64,000 nt of DNA from Furcasterigmium furcatum (Eukaryota; Ascomycota; Sordariomycetes; Glomerellales; Plectosphaerellaceae), in contig BCIA01000003.1 in assembly GCA_001599815.1 (NCBI GenBank), positions 3,968,001-4,032,000 on the forward strand, read 5' to 3'. The notes beneath the pieces were generated by a model. That model saw only the letters and a program-made list of their open reading frames with translations, searched no databases and had not been told where the DNA came from. Of the stretch, positions 23,347-35,700 are shown piece by piece. Within the stretch, counting starts at the first letter, position 1. The number at the start of each line of letters is the position of its first letter. A program made the translations under genes and the position numbers.

Positions 23347-24226
23347 CCATTCTTTCCGTTTGAAATCTTCTACGAATTCTTGTCCTATATCACCCCATCT
23401 GCTCTGTCGAAAGCTGAGTCTAGCCAGAGTCGGTCCCACTGGCAGGCACAGCGTCGAGGCGCTTGTTGGAAATCGCGGGAGTGGCACTGTTGCGGTTTCA
23501 ATACAAACACACCTCAAAGTCTTGGACTCCCCAAGTAGGCGCGTGCTGGGCAGTTGATCACCATCATGCATGCACTGTTTCGGGATTGCGTTACACAGAC
23601 AACACATCCCCTTTTGAGTACTACCAGGACGTCTGGTCTTGGTTCCGTTTACGCGCCATGTTCCCTTTCTGCTTCGTCAAGAACAATTCCCTCCGTAATG
23701 CCAAACAGATCGCGTCCTCAACGTGCCAGATCGCTCTGGCACGGAAATACACCCGCTGTCCCTCCTGTCCGTCCATTTCTTCGTGAAGATATCCCGCCCT
23801 CGTCATAACGCCCAGAGCCCGGTACTGCCATGGAAAGATTCTCTCATCTGTCTTCGCTGCTGTGATACCAAACCGTCGTGTATGGTGAATGTCTGTCTCG
23901 TACAAAGGAGCTCGTGTCGCACTGGGAAAGCAAACAGAGTGATGTTCGAAAGCTTGCAGGACCAACGAACACCCCCTGTGGGAGGAAGAATGCTTATTCG
24001 TCATGAGCATGGGGAATTGTACAGCGCAATGCATGGCCAGTTATTCCAGGCCAAATTATGCAAACGAAAAAGAATCATCGGCTCGCGCGGGTATCGTTGG
24101 AGGAAAAAAAAGTAAGTGTCGACGACGGGACTGGTCCCCGACGCTGGTGAGCACTGTGCGTTGATGCTCTACCCGCTCCCAAAAAGAAAAGTGTCATGTC
24201 GCTCGCTCCCATGAATGCGCAAACTC
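23347..24226. other. Intergenic region between convergent velB and RhoGEF genes
   Basis: 880 bases between two stops, with an A-rich run near 24107-24113. It probably contains both 3' untranslated regions. I see no gene or repeat. Confidence 0.55.
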
Positions 24227-27200
24227 TTAAGAGTCGGCAAGCTTGGCAAAATGTTTCGACCAGATCCAGCCGATCTGTTCCTTCGGATCATCCTGGTTCT
24301 TGGCTAGCCACAGCTCGCCCTTTTCTGCGACAACATCAAAGATCTGTGGTGGGAGTTAGCTCATAGTCTCGCAATAAGAGTCAGGCGGGCTCACCTCTCC
24401 GGCTTGGTATGTTAGGTAAGCGTAGCCGGCTTCGTGCTTGGTCGTTTCGATGTTGAACTCGAATAGGGATGCCGCAAGCCACAGCACATTGTAGCTATGC
24501 TCCCCCGTTGCCCCGCGGTCACGAGAAGAGGCACGTGAAGCGCGCTGTCTCTCTTCGCTGTCAGGCATGGGTAGTGCAGACTGGAATAATCCTGAATAAT
24601 GGGTTGGCTCTGCAGGCGGGTAGCCGGAGTTGAAGGTCGATGTCGAATCGCGACCAGTCTGGATGCTTGATTCGGTGCTTTGGCGTGGCAATCCACCAGA
24701 GTCAAAGCTTCTCCCAGTACCCGGCCGGACTGGCGTAGGCGCCGTACGTGCAGCAGGAGACTGTTCGCCCGTGGCGGGTGTGTCGGTCGACGTGCGGGAC
24801 CCGTTGTAGCCCAGGTAGTAATCGCGGTAGTAGTACTGATGGGGGCTCGGAAGAGCAGTTGACGGCGATGCGGTAAACTGTCCGCTATGACGCTTGTTGA
24901 AGTCTGGTGTGGGCAAAACTGGCGCTTGATCGCTGTTCATCGACCTGCCCCGATCCCTCGGACTGCTGAGTTCTGGTGGCCTCGGGCGTGCCCGAGCATT
25001 ACCGTCGTCCGTACTGGCCCGAGTTGCCGCTGTGGACTGAGAAACCCGGCCCTTGTAGGCAGGATTCAAAAGTCCAATAGTCATGATCTGCTCCTGCACG
25101 AACTTGAAGTCGCCTTGGAAGGTGGAGACAATGTCCGCAACCTCGGGAGTTTGTGCCGACTCTCCGAGCACGAACTTGACCTTGTCTTTCCACATGGCCC
25201 ACCAGTTTGCCTGGATGTTGACGAAGTTGCCCAGGCAGATGACGCCAATCTTCTCTGTGAGAGCAGACAGCTGAGGAAGCTCCTTCTTCAGCGTCTCGTT
25301 GAGAGCTTCGTACTGCTCGACGAGTTCTCTGAGCTTCGGGTCAACAGACTTTCCTGCCCTCTTGAGCTGTTCTGCCCTCTCGTAATCGAGACGACGCTTT
25401 GCGCGCTTCTTCATTGCCAACGATGGGTTGCCGTAGGATTTGATGACGTGCTCGAATGGCTCAATAACATGCTTCCGAACCTGAGAAAGCTACTCGCGGT
25501 GTCAGCAGGGGAAAGGGAGAAAAACAAGAAATATCAATAAGAAGACCGCGCAGAGGATAACGTTATAGACATGGCAACAGTTACTCACGTGCTGATCGAG
25601 AGCCACCTTCTCAATGTCTCTCATGGAGACATTGAATTGCACCCATTTGCTCTCCAGCTCAGGGTAGCTACCTGGCTGTAGTCTCATCACAAGCTCCATG
25701 GAGGACAGGTACTTGAGGAACTCGTGCACATAGGCGCTCGTTTGCCTCGTGTAAAACTCCACGTCGCGGAGAACGACTTGGAGTCGGAGGTAGTCGTCAT
25801 TGAACTTCTCGTGCAGCTTGGTGTATCCGGCATCTTCGGTGATCCTTGCGCTTGAGGCTTGGAGCTTATCGACCCGCTTTCCGAATGCACGCGCGAAGCC
25901 AGCCTTGACATCAGACTCCTTGCGCTTTCGGCCCACGATCTGGCCGACAAGCTCAAAGTTCTTCTTTGTCTTGTTGATGTCAATGATGGCAGTCTCGAGG
26001 ACCTCTTTGGCAGACAGAAGGTTGGCGCGGTCGGGATGATCATGCGGGGTGTGTTGCAGCAGGGTGATGATGAGGTTCGGGTACTTTGTGATCCTCTGCA
26101 TCGGCTTGATGAGCAGGGAGTCGAGATCCCAAGCAGCGGTCAAATCCTTGGCCACCTCGTGGCATTCGTTCAGCCAGACCTTCACGGTGGGATCTTGCTG
26201 GATTTGAATGAGTCTCTTCGCAGCGTGGTCACTGTTCCGCAAGAATCCTTCATGAGCCGACTTCATAGCAACCATGTGTTGCTGGAACAGCGGTCCAATA
26301 GCAACGGATCGATCTTTGGTGTCATCGGGGTCCAAGTTTTGCGGAAGCGAGTTTGGCCCTGTGGCATCGGACTGGATGGACTCTTCCCGGCGCCCTTGGG
26401 GCGTGTAGACAGATGCGACGGCCTCCTTAAGTTGAGCGCAGAAAGCTGTGTGGAAGACGACGATCTCGTCGACGTTGCGGAAGATCAGTTTGATGGTCTT
26501 GTCGTCGAGTTTCGGGCACGCTTCGGCTGTGCCCTTATAAATCTCTTCCACGATGTTCATGTCCCTAACAAAAACCATCTCCGTGTCGACAAGTTCCCTG
26601 ATGACGTTGCGTCGCTGCTGCAGCCGGTGACGCTCCTTCTTGCCAAGAGCCTCGCTATCAGCCCCTGATTCGGTCGTCCGGAGAGACTTCTGATCTGAGT
26701 CGACAGATGTCTGGCCGCCGAGGGATGACTCGGGCGCGTCGAGGGACATGTGGTCGATGGATTGTGGCGTCGAAGCATTGGGCGGAAAGTCTTCACTTTC
26801 CCGCCGAGAACTGATGAGCGTGCTGCCAGGCCTCGTGTCCGCCTGATAAGCGCTCGATGGCGGCCGGTAAGACTCACTGATAGAACCGGCATATGGGGTT
26901 GGCACGGGCGGTGGTTCGTGGTCGGGAAGAGGTACTGCCGGGCTCTCCATCCGGCTGGTGCGCCGAGAGAGGTATGGCACAGAGAACCCTGCGCCAGTAT
27001 CGAGCTCGGGCAGATGAGGTTCGAGGCCTGAAGTTGACGAGGGGCCGTCACCGGTGTCAAGTGGGGACATGTCAGTGCTATAGTGCTCGCTCTGTCTTGC
27101 CGATGATGATCCACTGGGGTTCGAATAGTAACGCGAGTCGGAAGCAAACGGGGGGTTTGGGGGAGGAAGATCATCGTCATCATCGCGACTTTCGGAGGCT

Positions 27201-30200
27201 CTGAACCCTTGCTCCGAATTGTACGCGCTGTCGATGGAGAAATCGGTCCATGTGGACTGCTGGCTGATGCGGTGGGCAGGTGAAGGCAACGCCGGCACCA
27301 TGAGACTATGGGAGGTATCTGGAGTCTGCTGCTGGCTCTCGTAGCTGCGTTGCTGGGCATCGTCGAGGATGTCTGAATCACCTGTCGAGAATCGATGAGA
27401 TGTCATGTAGCCCAATCCATGATCGTGGTCGCGAGACTGACTGCGACTTGTGATTAGGGCGGGAGCAGAAGTTTCTGGTAGGGCCTCGTCTCCTTGTTTC
27501 GTGAACCGCCGGATAGCGCGCGCTGCATTCCTGTCGAGCTGAACTTGATACTCGGGCTCTTCGTAGTCGTACATTGAGGGAGACAGTGAAGTCGTCTGTT
27601 GCTCAACCTGTTCTTGGTCGGATTCTCTCCGTAGAATCCGGACTGTTGTCTCGAGAGATGGGCTTGCGTATGGAAGTGGTTCATACTCCTCTCCATAAGC
27701 CCCTGGCACCGGAGGATGGGCAGTCTCATGAACCTGCGATGGTTGGCTCACAAGCCCTGCATCATCGCGCGGCATACCTTCATCCAAGGATATTTTGATC
27801 GATACCCGGTCGTCATCTACTGCGCCTGGCTCCTCATAGTTGTCGAGGTTGCCGGTGGCCCCTTCGCCTGTTGTTTGCTGGTCGGTCCAAGCCAAGTTTG
27901 GTGGGAGATCGCGCTCATGATGGTCGAGGATAGATCCGGGCATCGTGACTCCCAATCCCTTTGGCTCTTGATCGGATCCAGCTTGGAGAGGAGGAAGCGT
28001 CTGAGGCTCGATGTCGAATTCCGTGGCTTCGGTGGCTACAGAAACCGCCGAAAGAGGCTCCTCCATATCGGGTGTCGCGGCAGGAAAGCTTCCTGGTATG
28101 CCCAATGTCGGCGACTCCGTCGCCATAGCCGCTGGAGGGATGATTTTAGGGCTGGGTCGAGACAGAGTTGAGAGTCGTAACGGCTCCTGGGTTGCTGGTT
28201 TCTGCTCTTGAAGGGGAGAAGGCTCGGAGGGTGTCGAGTCTCTGTTCGCTTGAGATGCCACGGCGGCCGCTTTGGCTCTAGCTGCAGCTTCTAATTCCTT
28301 CTTCCGCTTCTCTGCTGCCTCGCGCCGAGCTGTTTTGGCTTGACTGTCTCTGATGGACTTGCTGTACGCCAGGCGAATGTGTTCTCTCTTCTGCTCAAAG
28401 TCAACAGGCCCCACGGAAATCTTGCGCCTCCTCGTCGGCTCAGGGGCTTTGGAGGTGCTCCGCGATGCAGGCGACCTGGCTCTCTCTGCCAATCTTGAGC
28501 GAGAACTGGCAGTCGTTGCGGTAGCGACTGATTGTCGAGGTCGAGAGCTTCGAAGTGGCGGAGAAAGTTTTGGAGCAGGGGCAACGTAGGCATTAAGGCG
28601 TGTATTATCGGTGGGAGTCACGATGCCGCGCGGAGGTGCTCTTCGTGTGGGTGTCTTTGCGCGACCGGCGGCGGTCGTGGAATGTCGGCCGGTAGCAGTC
28701 TGTCTCTTGAAGTCAGATGGCGAATTCGCCCTGGAGTTCTCGCCCGAAGGTGAGCTTGTCGAAGTACTGGGGGTAGGGCTGGCAAGCTTTCGGACAGAGA
28801 GGGGGAGCCTTGATGCAGTGATTGCGCCTTGCGGCCGATCACCGGTCCCCGGTGCCGACTTCCTCGCCATGTCTGTGGCAACCTGGTGCGTCGATTGATC
28901 ATTTGCCGGTGTCTGTGTGAGATGCAGAGACTGGAAGACTTGGTTTGCTGGCGGAAAGCTGTCCATCCGGTACCAATCAGACGGTGAAGATGGCTCGAGC
29001 ATTTCTGGATCAGACAGAGTGCGTTGGTGCATGGCCAGTCTGGTAGGGTGGGCACTGGATTCCGACGTTCGCCTTGGCCGTGGTCCAGAGCCTTCAATCC
29101 CGTGGCCAACCACCGGAGAACCGCGATGCTCTGGAAGGATCTCGCCGAACAAGAGCCCCTGGGACGCAGAAGCACCTACCAGCGAGGGAACGGGCGGTGG
29201 GACCGGGGAAACCTTCGGGCTCAGATTTGATGTGGACTTCGAAGCTTGTGCATTTGTTGACACGGTGGTTCGAGGCTTGCCAATTCGGCTAGCGAAGGAC
29301 TGAGGGTTGTTCGATGTTTGATCCTCGGCGAAGAACCTGGGCCGCTGCGTCCCCCGTGTAGCGGAGCCTATTCTGGAATCGGTGGTCAAATTTCTGTCCA
29401 CAGAGGCTCGGAGGGTGGCATAAGACGTCTGGGCGTTCGTCCCGGTTGTCGTGGGCGATGGCCTGTCACCACTTGTCGCAGACCTGTTTTGTCGGGTCGG
29501 GATACCCGTGCGGACGGGAGGCCGGGGTATCGTGGATGACGCATGATCGTCGAATCTTTTGGTGAGGTCCTTGACGCTCGGAGGATGTGCTGTGCTATTT
29601 ATCTTTGTAGCCCCATGGTCGATTGGGGCGGAAACGGATCGAGTCGATGGCCGACCGACACCACGGCTGGTAGAGACGACAGGGTGTCTTGCAGTCGTCC
29701 CGTTCCCGTTGGAGCGCAGAGACTGTTCCCGAGCTCTGGAGGCCGCTGTCGAGGAAGTCGCCATGTAGTCGGAGTCGGACGATCGCTGGTCGTGGTAGGC
29801 GCCTTGATAGCCACGGTAGAAGTCATCAGCGCTCACTTCAGCAGGTACATAGCTGCTCAAGCTGCCGTCGGTGTGGGTGTGGCTGCCAAGGCTCGTCGAG
29901 TCGGTCGGGTGGAAGAAGTGGGAGGGATCGCGGTAGCCGTTGAGGCGAGCGTCGGGTAGTTGCGAGTGGTGATGTGCAGTGCGAACGGGGTGGTGCGAGT
30001 CGTCGGGGCTCTCGAGACGATCGTGGGAGTAGTCGGACTGGAGGTCAGGGGGAAGCTCGCCATGGGTGTGGAGATGGGACAGGGCGAGGCTCGGCGGATC
30101 GTGTTCGTGGTGAGCATGCTGGTAGGGATAATGCTCGTGCGGTGGCATCGTGGCCGTGCTCAAGGTGGCAGCGCCCACGTCCATCCCCAGCCGATCCTCC

Positions 30201-30223
30201 TCGTCTCGATGGCCTGCGTCCAT
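24227..30223 (-). CDS. Rho-family guanine nucleotide exchange factor, DH-BAR-SH3 architecture
   Basis: Three exons (30223-25589, 25489-24395, 24343-24227) give 1948 residues, with phases agreeing. Residues 1-1190 are low-complexity, Ser/Pro/Arg-rich and probably disordered, with one charged helix near 630-660 (RREAAEKRKKELEAAARAKA). The DH domain begins at about 1195 (NVIRELVDTEMVFVRDM) and contains LLIKPMQRITKYPNLI, the conserved DH helix. A BAR-like helical domain follows (about 1460-1705), then a Ser-rich linker, then a C-terminal SH3 domain (about 1885-1948: LAASLFEFN, then AGYAYLTYQAGEIFDVV and WLAKNQDDP). DH-BAR proteins such as fission yeast Gef1 and animal Tuba activate Cdc42 on membranes; a Cdc42/polarity role here is inference. 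There is no PH domain, consistent with BAR taking its place. Confidence 0.93.
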
Positions 30224-30236
30224 TCTGGCCTAACAT
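30045..30236 (-). promoter_or_regulatory. Upstream ATG overlapping the RhoGEF start out of frame
   Basis: An ATG at 30236-30234 lies 13 bases before the RhoGEF start and in a different frame. Its frame runs 63 codons, overlapping the main coding region. If the mRNA leader includes it, ribosomes must scan past it to make the GEF. Confidence 0.4.
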
Positions 30237-32680
30237 GAGTTAGGCTGTGGTCGGATTCAAACTCTACTCGTCGAAAGGTCGGCGCGACCCATGCAGGAGG
30301 GCGGGATGTTTGGGCGGGATGGCATTGATGAGTTGGGCTGCAAGCTGAGTGGGTAGTGAGAATCGACGGGCAGGTGTGGTGCAGAGCGGACAAAAGTTGG
30401 CAAAGACGAGACGGGAGACCAGGAAAACCGACTGGTCGCGAGGTGTACTGAGGGCCTATCAAGAGGGGGCCGCGGTCCTTGGAAAGCAGATGCAAGGATG
30501 CGCGCGGAGGGGCCACACAGAAGCGGTACCCCGTAGCGAACGAGGGACGAGAGGCGAGAGGTGAGAGGTGAGAATGTAGGAGGAGGTGAAGGAAGAGGAG
30601 GTGTCGTTGGAGTAGTTCGTTTCCTGACGAGGGGAACAGAGCCAGCTCAACGCGACTCGAGGCGGTGGACAAACAACAAGCACCTCGAACTAGCAAGCTA
30701 GATGTGGCTGGAGAAGAGGAGAAGTAGCACACAAAACGGTGATGGGAGAGGTGAGCTTGCCGGTCGGTCCAGGCACAAGACAAGGCCGGAAATCTTAGCG
30801 GAACGGGAGCGACGCGACGGTGTGAGTCCACTCTGGAAGGTGCCATGCGGTGAGATCAAATGGAACCTAGGGGGAAAGCGCAGTGGAGGTCTGGCGTGCC
30901 ACGAATGAGATGGAAGGCAGGTGCCACCCTTCACGTAAGGTACCGGTTAGGAAGGCACAACCAGCACCAGAGACATGGGAGGTCAACCTTGCTTTGCGAC
31001 GGTGAGAACAGGGAGTGAGCGGTTCTTGATCGGCCCAACGCTGTTGGTGGGGCGCCACCAACACTGGAACAGCAGGGCACTGAGGTGACCAGCACGCAGT
31101 CGCCCGCCTGTCCCCCACCTGTCTAAGCCTTCCGTCCTGCCCGTTGGAGGGAGCCCAGACGACGGGAACCTACTCTTCGACCCAGGTTCCCTGGGCCCTG
31201 CCCGCATTCGCCCACCTCGACTACTAATTAGTGCCTACCAGGATTGAAGTGAGTTGAGGTGGTTATCGGGCAGTACTTATGTACCTCTGTACATCCAGTA
31301 CCACAACGGAAAATTCGTGGAGTAGCGCACGACATGGACATGAAACCTGACAACTGGAGAAACTGTGGTTCGACTTCCGTCGACATGTCAGGCCCTCCGC
31401 CAAGCAACCCGGGATCCTCTTTGAAAAGATGGCGACCAACCGAGATCGCCGAGAAGACCTGGGGCCGAGAACGCTAATCGAGCCGGCGCCACGGTCAGCG
31501 CGGCCGTCGTCGCAGACAAAGGCACGGCACCCCAGCAAGCTTCCTCAGGATGGGTGGAGGGCGCGCAGCGGTTGATGATGGGAGGGCAGAGGGCAGCAAA
31601 TAAGCTCAGCCAAGCCCCATTGACCAATCGCCGCCGCAATCCCTTGCTTCTCCCTCGACATGGAGAGACAAACAGCTTCGGCTGAGGCCGTACCAGCAAC
31701 AAAAGAACTCTGACTCCGAGCAGCGGTGTTGTTGTCCAAGTCGGTTCTGTAGCGCCCCGGTGGTCGCAGAGACGTCCGTCATTGCGCATGCGAGGACGAC
31801 ACTACTGTAGGTCCCAGGCCACACAAACAATCCAGGGCTGCTGCGCGCGCATGCAGTGTTATCGTCGAGGGTGGTGAGACGTGGACTCTTCTTCGTCGCT
31901 CGGAGATGGCGCACAGTTCGGGCCACTCGCCGTGCCCGTGCGATACCGCTTGCTGGCACACAATTTGTATCTTCCATCCCGTTGTTTTTGAAGACACCTC
32001 AAACTCTTCACCCACGCAGCAGGAGGAAGCTGAGGTCAAGCGCCGGAAGGCTGAGATGGCGCCTCTCCTCAGTCTGAGCTCTGCGAACAATGGAACCTGA
32101 GATCGGATCGCGGGAGACCATCGTTGAGGTTGCCCCGGCGCTGATCCCCTTCGGCCGCACTGAGGTCTCAGAGGGCCACTTCAGCCGTAAACTCCGCTTC
32201 CATGTAGCATGTATCTCTACCAATGTGCGTTCCCATGCATTCTGCTTCGTCCTCTCTTCATGAGTACCTATCTATCACTGCAGCAGGCTATCATGAAGGA
32301 AGGACAGTGCCCAGCACCTGGGGGCTATATTTAATACTAGCTGGCGCGCTCTTGGCGCCTGAACACGGATCTCTGACGGGCGCCATCCCTGCGGAGCTGC
32401 AGGTCCTGGGCCCCTGGCGACGCTAGCCCATTTTGACCTAAGCACCTGCAAGCCGCAACTTCCCTCCACGAGCCACACTCTGCGACGGGATCTGCGACGG
32501 GAAGGCGCGACTCGACGCGTCTTCCACAAGGCACCTAGTATCAGGCCTCGGCCCAATTTCGACTGACTGCCCGGCGACACCCATCGGATCGGTCTAGGCC
32601 TCAACAATCCGTCCATCTTTCAACAGCAGCCATACGGGAAGAAGACTTGCTTCTCCAATGCAGGGCCTACACCCAGCACC
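30224..32680. other. Intergenic region, divergent between RhoGEF and TERT
   Basis: 2457 bases containing both promoters. Open frames here are Arg/Pro/Ser-rich with no domain motifs and overlap on several frames, so I treat them as chance. I see no telomere-type repeats, tRNA or transposon features. TERT's immediate leader is described separately. Confidence 0.5.
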
Positions 32681-32702
32681 ATGTCTGGCATCAAGGGGGT
32701 GA
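32658..32702 (+). promoter_or_regulatory. 14-codon upstream ORF overlapping the TERT start codon
   Basis: An ATG at 32658 opens a short frame of 14 codons ending with TGA at 32700-32702. It spans the TERT ATG at 32681 in a different frame. The upstream ATG has C at -3 (weak context), while the TERT ATG has A at -3 (strong), so leaky scanning is plausible. Whether the mRNA includes this ATG is unknown. Confidence 0.45.
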
Positions 32703-35700
32703 AGAGAAAGGCCCTGCCAGGGAGTGGTGACGAGGGAATCATCCGAATCAAGAAGCGCAAGACACCGCCAAAATCCCCGGCACTGAACCACAATCTTCTG
32801 GACCGCGTCTACCCCAAGGTCCAGACGCTTCGGGAGTACCTTATCCTGAAGCTGCCGAGCTCGTCCAGACTCAGGCGCAAGAAGATCACCAGTCTGGGTG
32901 CCTCCGTGAAAGCAGACGAAGCCCCCGACGACCACATTGAGACACAGCTATGCCGTCTGCTGGACACATCTTTTGTTGCATCCGCAGATGCCAGCCAACC
33001 TGTAGAGGACGCCGGGACTCGCTGGGAACACTGGCAATCATTTTCACAACGTGGTGACGAGTCCTACGTTACCCTTTCCGACGGCTTGTCCAACGGGCTT
33101 TATTCACAATCCGAGGTAATCCTCGTAGCCCCTTAACATAGATGTGAGCTGACTGTCGTCCAGATTGTGGACTTCGTCGTCTGGCTCTTGTTCTCCAGGA
33201 GACAACCCTCCAGCAAATCACCACGGCACATCCTAACTGATGGTTTTCGGAGACAAGCCGCTCAGGGCAACCAAGGCGCCATTCCTGGACTCTTCTCCCT
33301 TTACCCAAATCAGCATGTGCAGATACTGAAGGAAGACCCATGGCCACAATTGTTGCTGTTGCTTGGACAATCAGGCGAGAGGATCATGATCGATCTTTTG
33401 GCCGATTGTGCCATATTCACCACGATCAAGGCGGGGAAGGGGAATCTCTTCCAGCTGAGCGGGATGCCAGTCTCTGAAATCACGCCTGAACTGCCAAATC
33501 TGCCCCGGGTGGAGCATGGTTCCGTACCACGAGTGACCCATGGTAGCCGCGGAAAGAAAGCCTCGGAAATACACTTCGTCAAGTCTCGTATGCTGTACAC
33601 AAAGGCAGAGACGAATGCACGTGGTCGTGTTCATTTCGGTTTCAGACACAATCGTAAGACTCAATCCACCTGCTGCATCGTTTTCAGCTTATTGAGTGGG
33701 TGCTAGACGTCCTCAATCGGTGTCCTCCGAAGCCATTAGCTTCCCCAGGAACAGGAACGGGGGACCAACTGTGTTCCCAGGATGACGAAGGCACAGTGAA
33801 GGTGTTGATGTATATATTTCCGCGACAATTCGGCCTTCACAACGTCTTCACGTCTGACGTAGATCACACCAAGACCGCACAGAAACTGCAAGACTACACC
33901 TTGCGTGAAAACGAGATCAAACCAAAGCAGGTTAAGTTCTCGGGGAAGGGCAGCCCCCTGAAAACTCCAAAACGGCTACGTGGAGAGACGTATCGACTCG
34001 TTCAGCGGCTTCAAGTCCTCCATAAGCGATGTGCTTATGTCGAACTGCTCCGTCACTTCTGTCCCACAGCACTAGACACCCCGACAAGCCGACAATCTCG
34101 TTGGAAACCCCTCGCATCCACGGCAGACGCGGATACCAGCATGTTATCCACAGTCCTAGGGACGCAGATACCAGCTTCGAAGCCGACTTTGAAAGCCAAG
34201 AGTTTGAGACGCAAGTCGTCTCTCAAAGATCGGCGGAAGTCCAAGAACTTTCCCATGGAACCTCCGATGATTCGATTTGAGTCCCTCACGGATCTCGCGA
34301 CCCCTGTACACCAGGTATCTGCCTTTTGCCAGGCCGTCCTATGCAGAATCATACCTCATGAATTCTGGGGTGCGAGTTCCGGCGACCAGAGCAACCGCCA
34401 ACTCGTGTTAAGAAAGGTGGACCACTTCATCCGATTGCGAAGATTTGAGTCCATGTCTCTTCAGGAGGCGGTAGACGGCTTGAAGGTATGTCGGCCGATG
34501 AAGTTGTGGACGTGCGGGGAGATCTTGACACCCTTCCTTAGGTCACCGAGATGGGATGGCTTGTTCCCCCTGCCTTGTGCGGGCAGAAGACAAGCCAGAG
34601 CGACATAGGGAAGCGTCTCGAGATGGTCAATGAGTTTCTATACTATGTTTTTGACTCTCTGCTGATACCTTTGATACGGAGCAACTTTTACGTCACAGAG
34701 TCGAGCGCCCACCGCTACAAGCTGTTCTTTTTCCGGCACGATGTCTGGCGCCATGTAGCCGAGCCCTCCATGTCAGCACTGAAAGTCAGCATGTTCGAAG
34801 AAGTCAAGCAATGCGAAGCCGAGAAAATCCTGGATTCTCGGAGCCTCAGCTTCTCTCACATTCGATTGCTACCCAAGGGTGCAACCATGAGACCCATCAT
34901 GAATCTCAGAAGGCGGACCCTTGCAAAAGGCAGAAACCCGAAGTTGAAGGCCAGCATCAACTCCGTTCTCGGACCCTTGTACTCCGTTCTGAGGCTTGAG
35001 AAGGTTCGTTTCATGTGAGGAAAGCCTTCTCGTCATGGACTAACGTGTGCTCAAGCGCCTGGATCCCGCCAAACTCGGGGCCTCACTGTTCTCAGTCGGC
35101 GATCTATATGGCCGACTCAAAGCTTTTCGCGCGCAGCTGGGCCCGAATCATGGCAAATTGTACTTTGCCAAGGTTGATGTGAAGTCGGCATTCGACACGA
35201 TACCCCAGGATTCGGTCCTGAGACTCATGGAAAAAGTCACGAGTCTAGAGAGGTACAAGCTGTCAAAGCACGCGGAAGTGAGCGCGGGGACGCAGAGACT
35301 GATCAGACGTTGGCATACGGTTGCCACCAGCGGGAGCGATGAGGCCAGATTCACAGACATCGTGGAGGGACAGCTCGCTCGGGGCAAACGAAACACTGTC
35401 TTTGTCGATACCGCACTTCAGAGGTTGCAAGATTCCAGGGTCTTGTTGGCGTTGCTGAACTCGCATATTCGTCAAAATCTCGTCAAAATCGGCAAGAAGT
35501 ATTACAGACAGAAGCAGGGCATCCCTCAAGGATCTGTGCTGTCATCGACACTCTGCAACTACTTCTACGCCGATTTGGAGAGGCAGCACTTGGGGTTTCT
35601 CGCCGCCGAAGGATGCTTGCTTCTGAGGCTGATCGACGACTTTCTCCTGATTACTACCGATGTTGCCAAGGCCCAGGGCTTCGTCCAAGCCATGCATGGG

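Noticed and set aside
23621..24115. Opposed frames of about 130 codons between velB and the RhoGEF
   Set aside because: They overlap each other on opposite strands in a region expected to be 3' untranslated sequence; no motif.
30160..30846. 228-codon Pro/Ser-rich frame upstream of the RhoGEF
   Set aside because: It overlaps the GEF start in another frame and looks like CT-rich leader sequence rather than protein.
30224..32680. Search for telomere-type repeats or a telomerase RNA template next to TERT
   Set aside because: No tandem TTAGGG-like tract or template-like segment was seen; telomerase RNA genes are normally unlinked to TERT.
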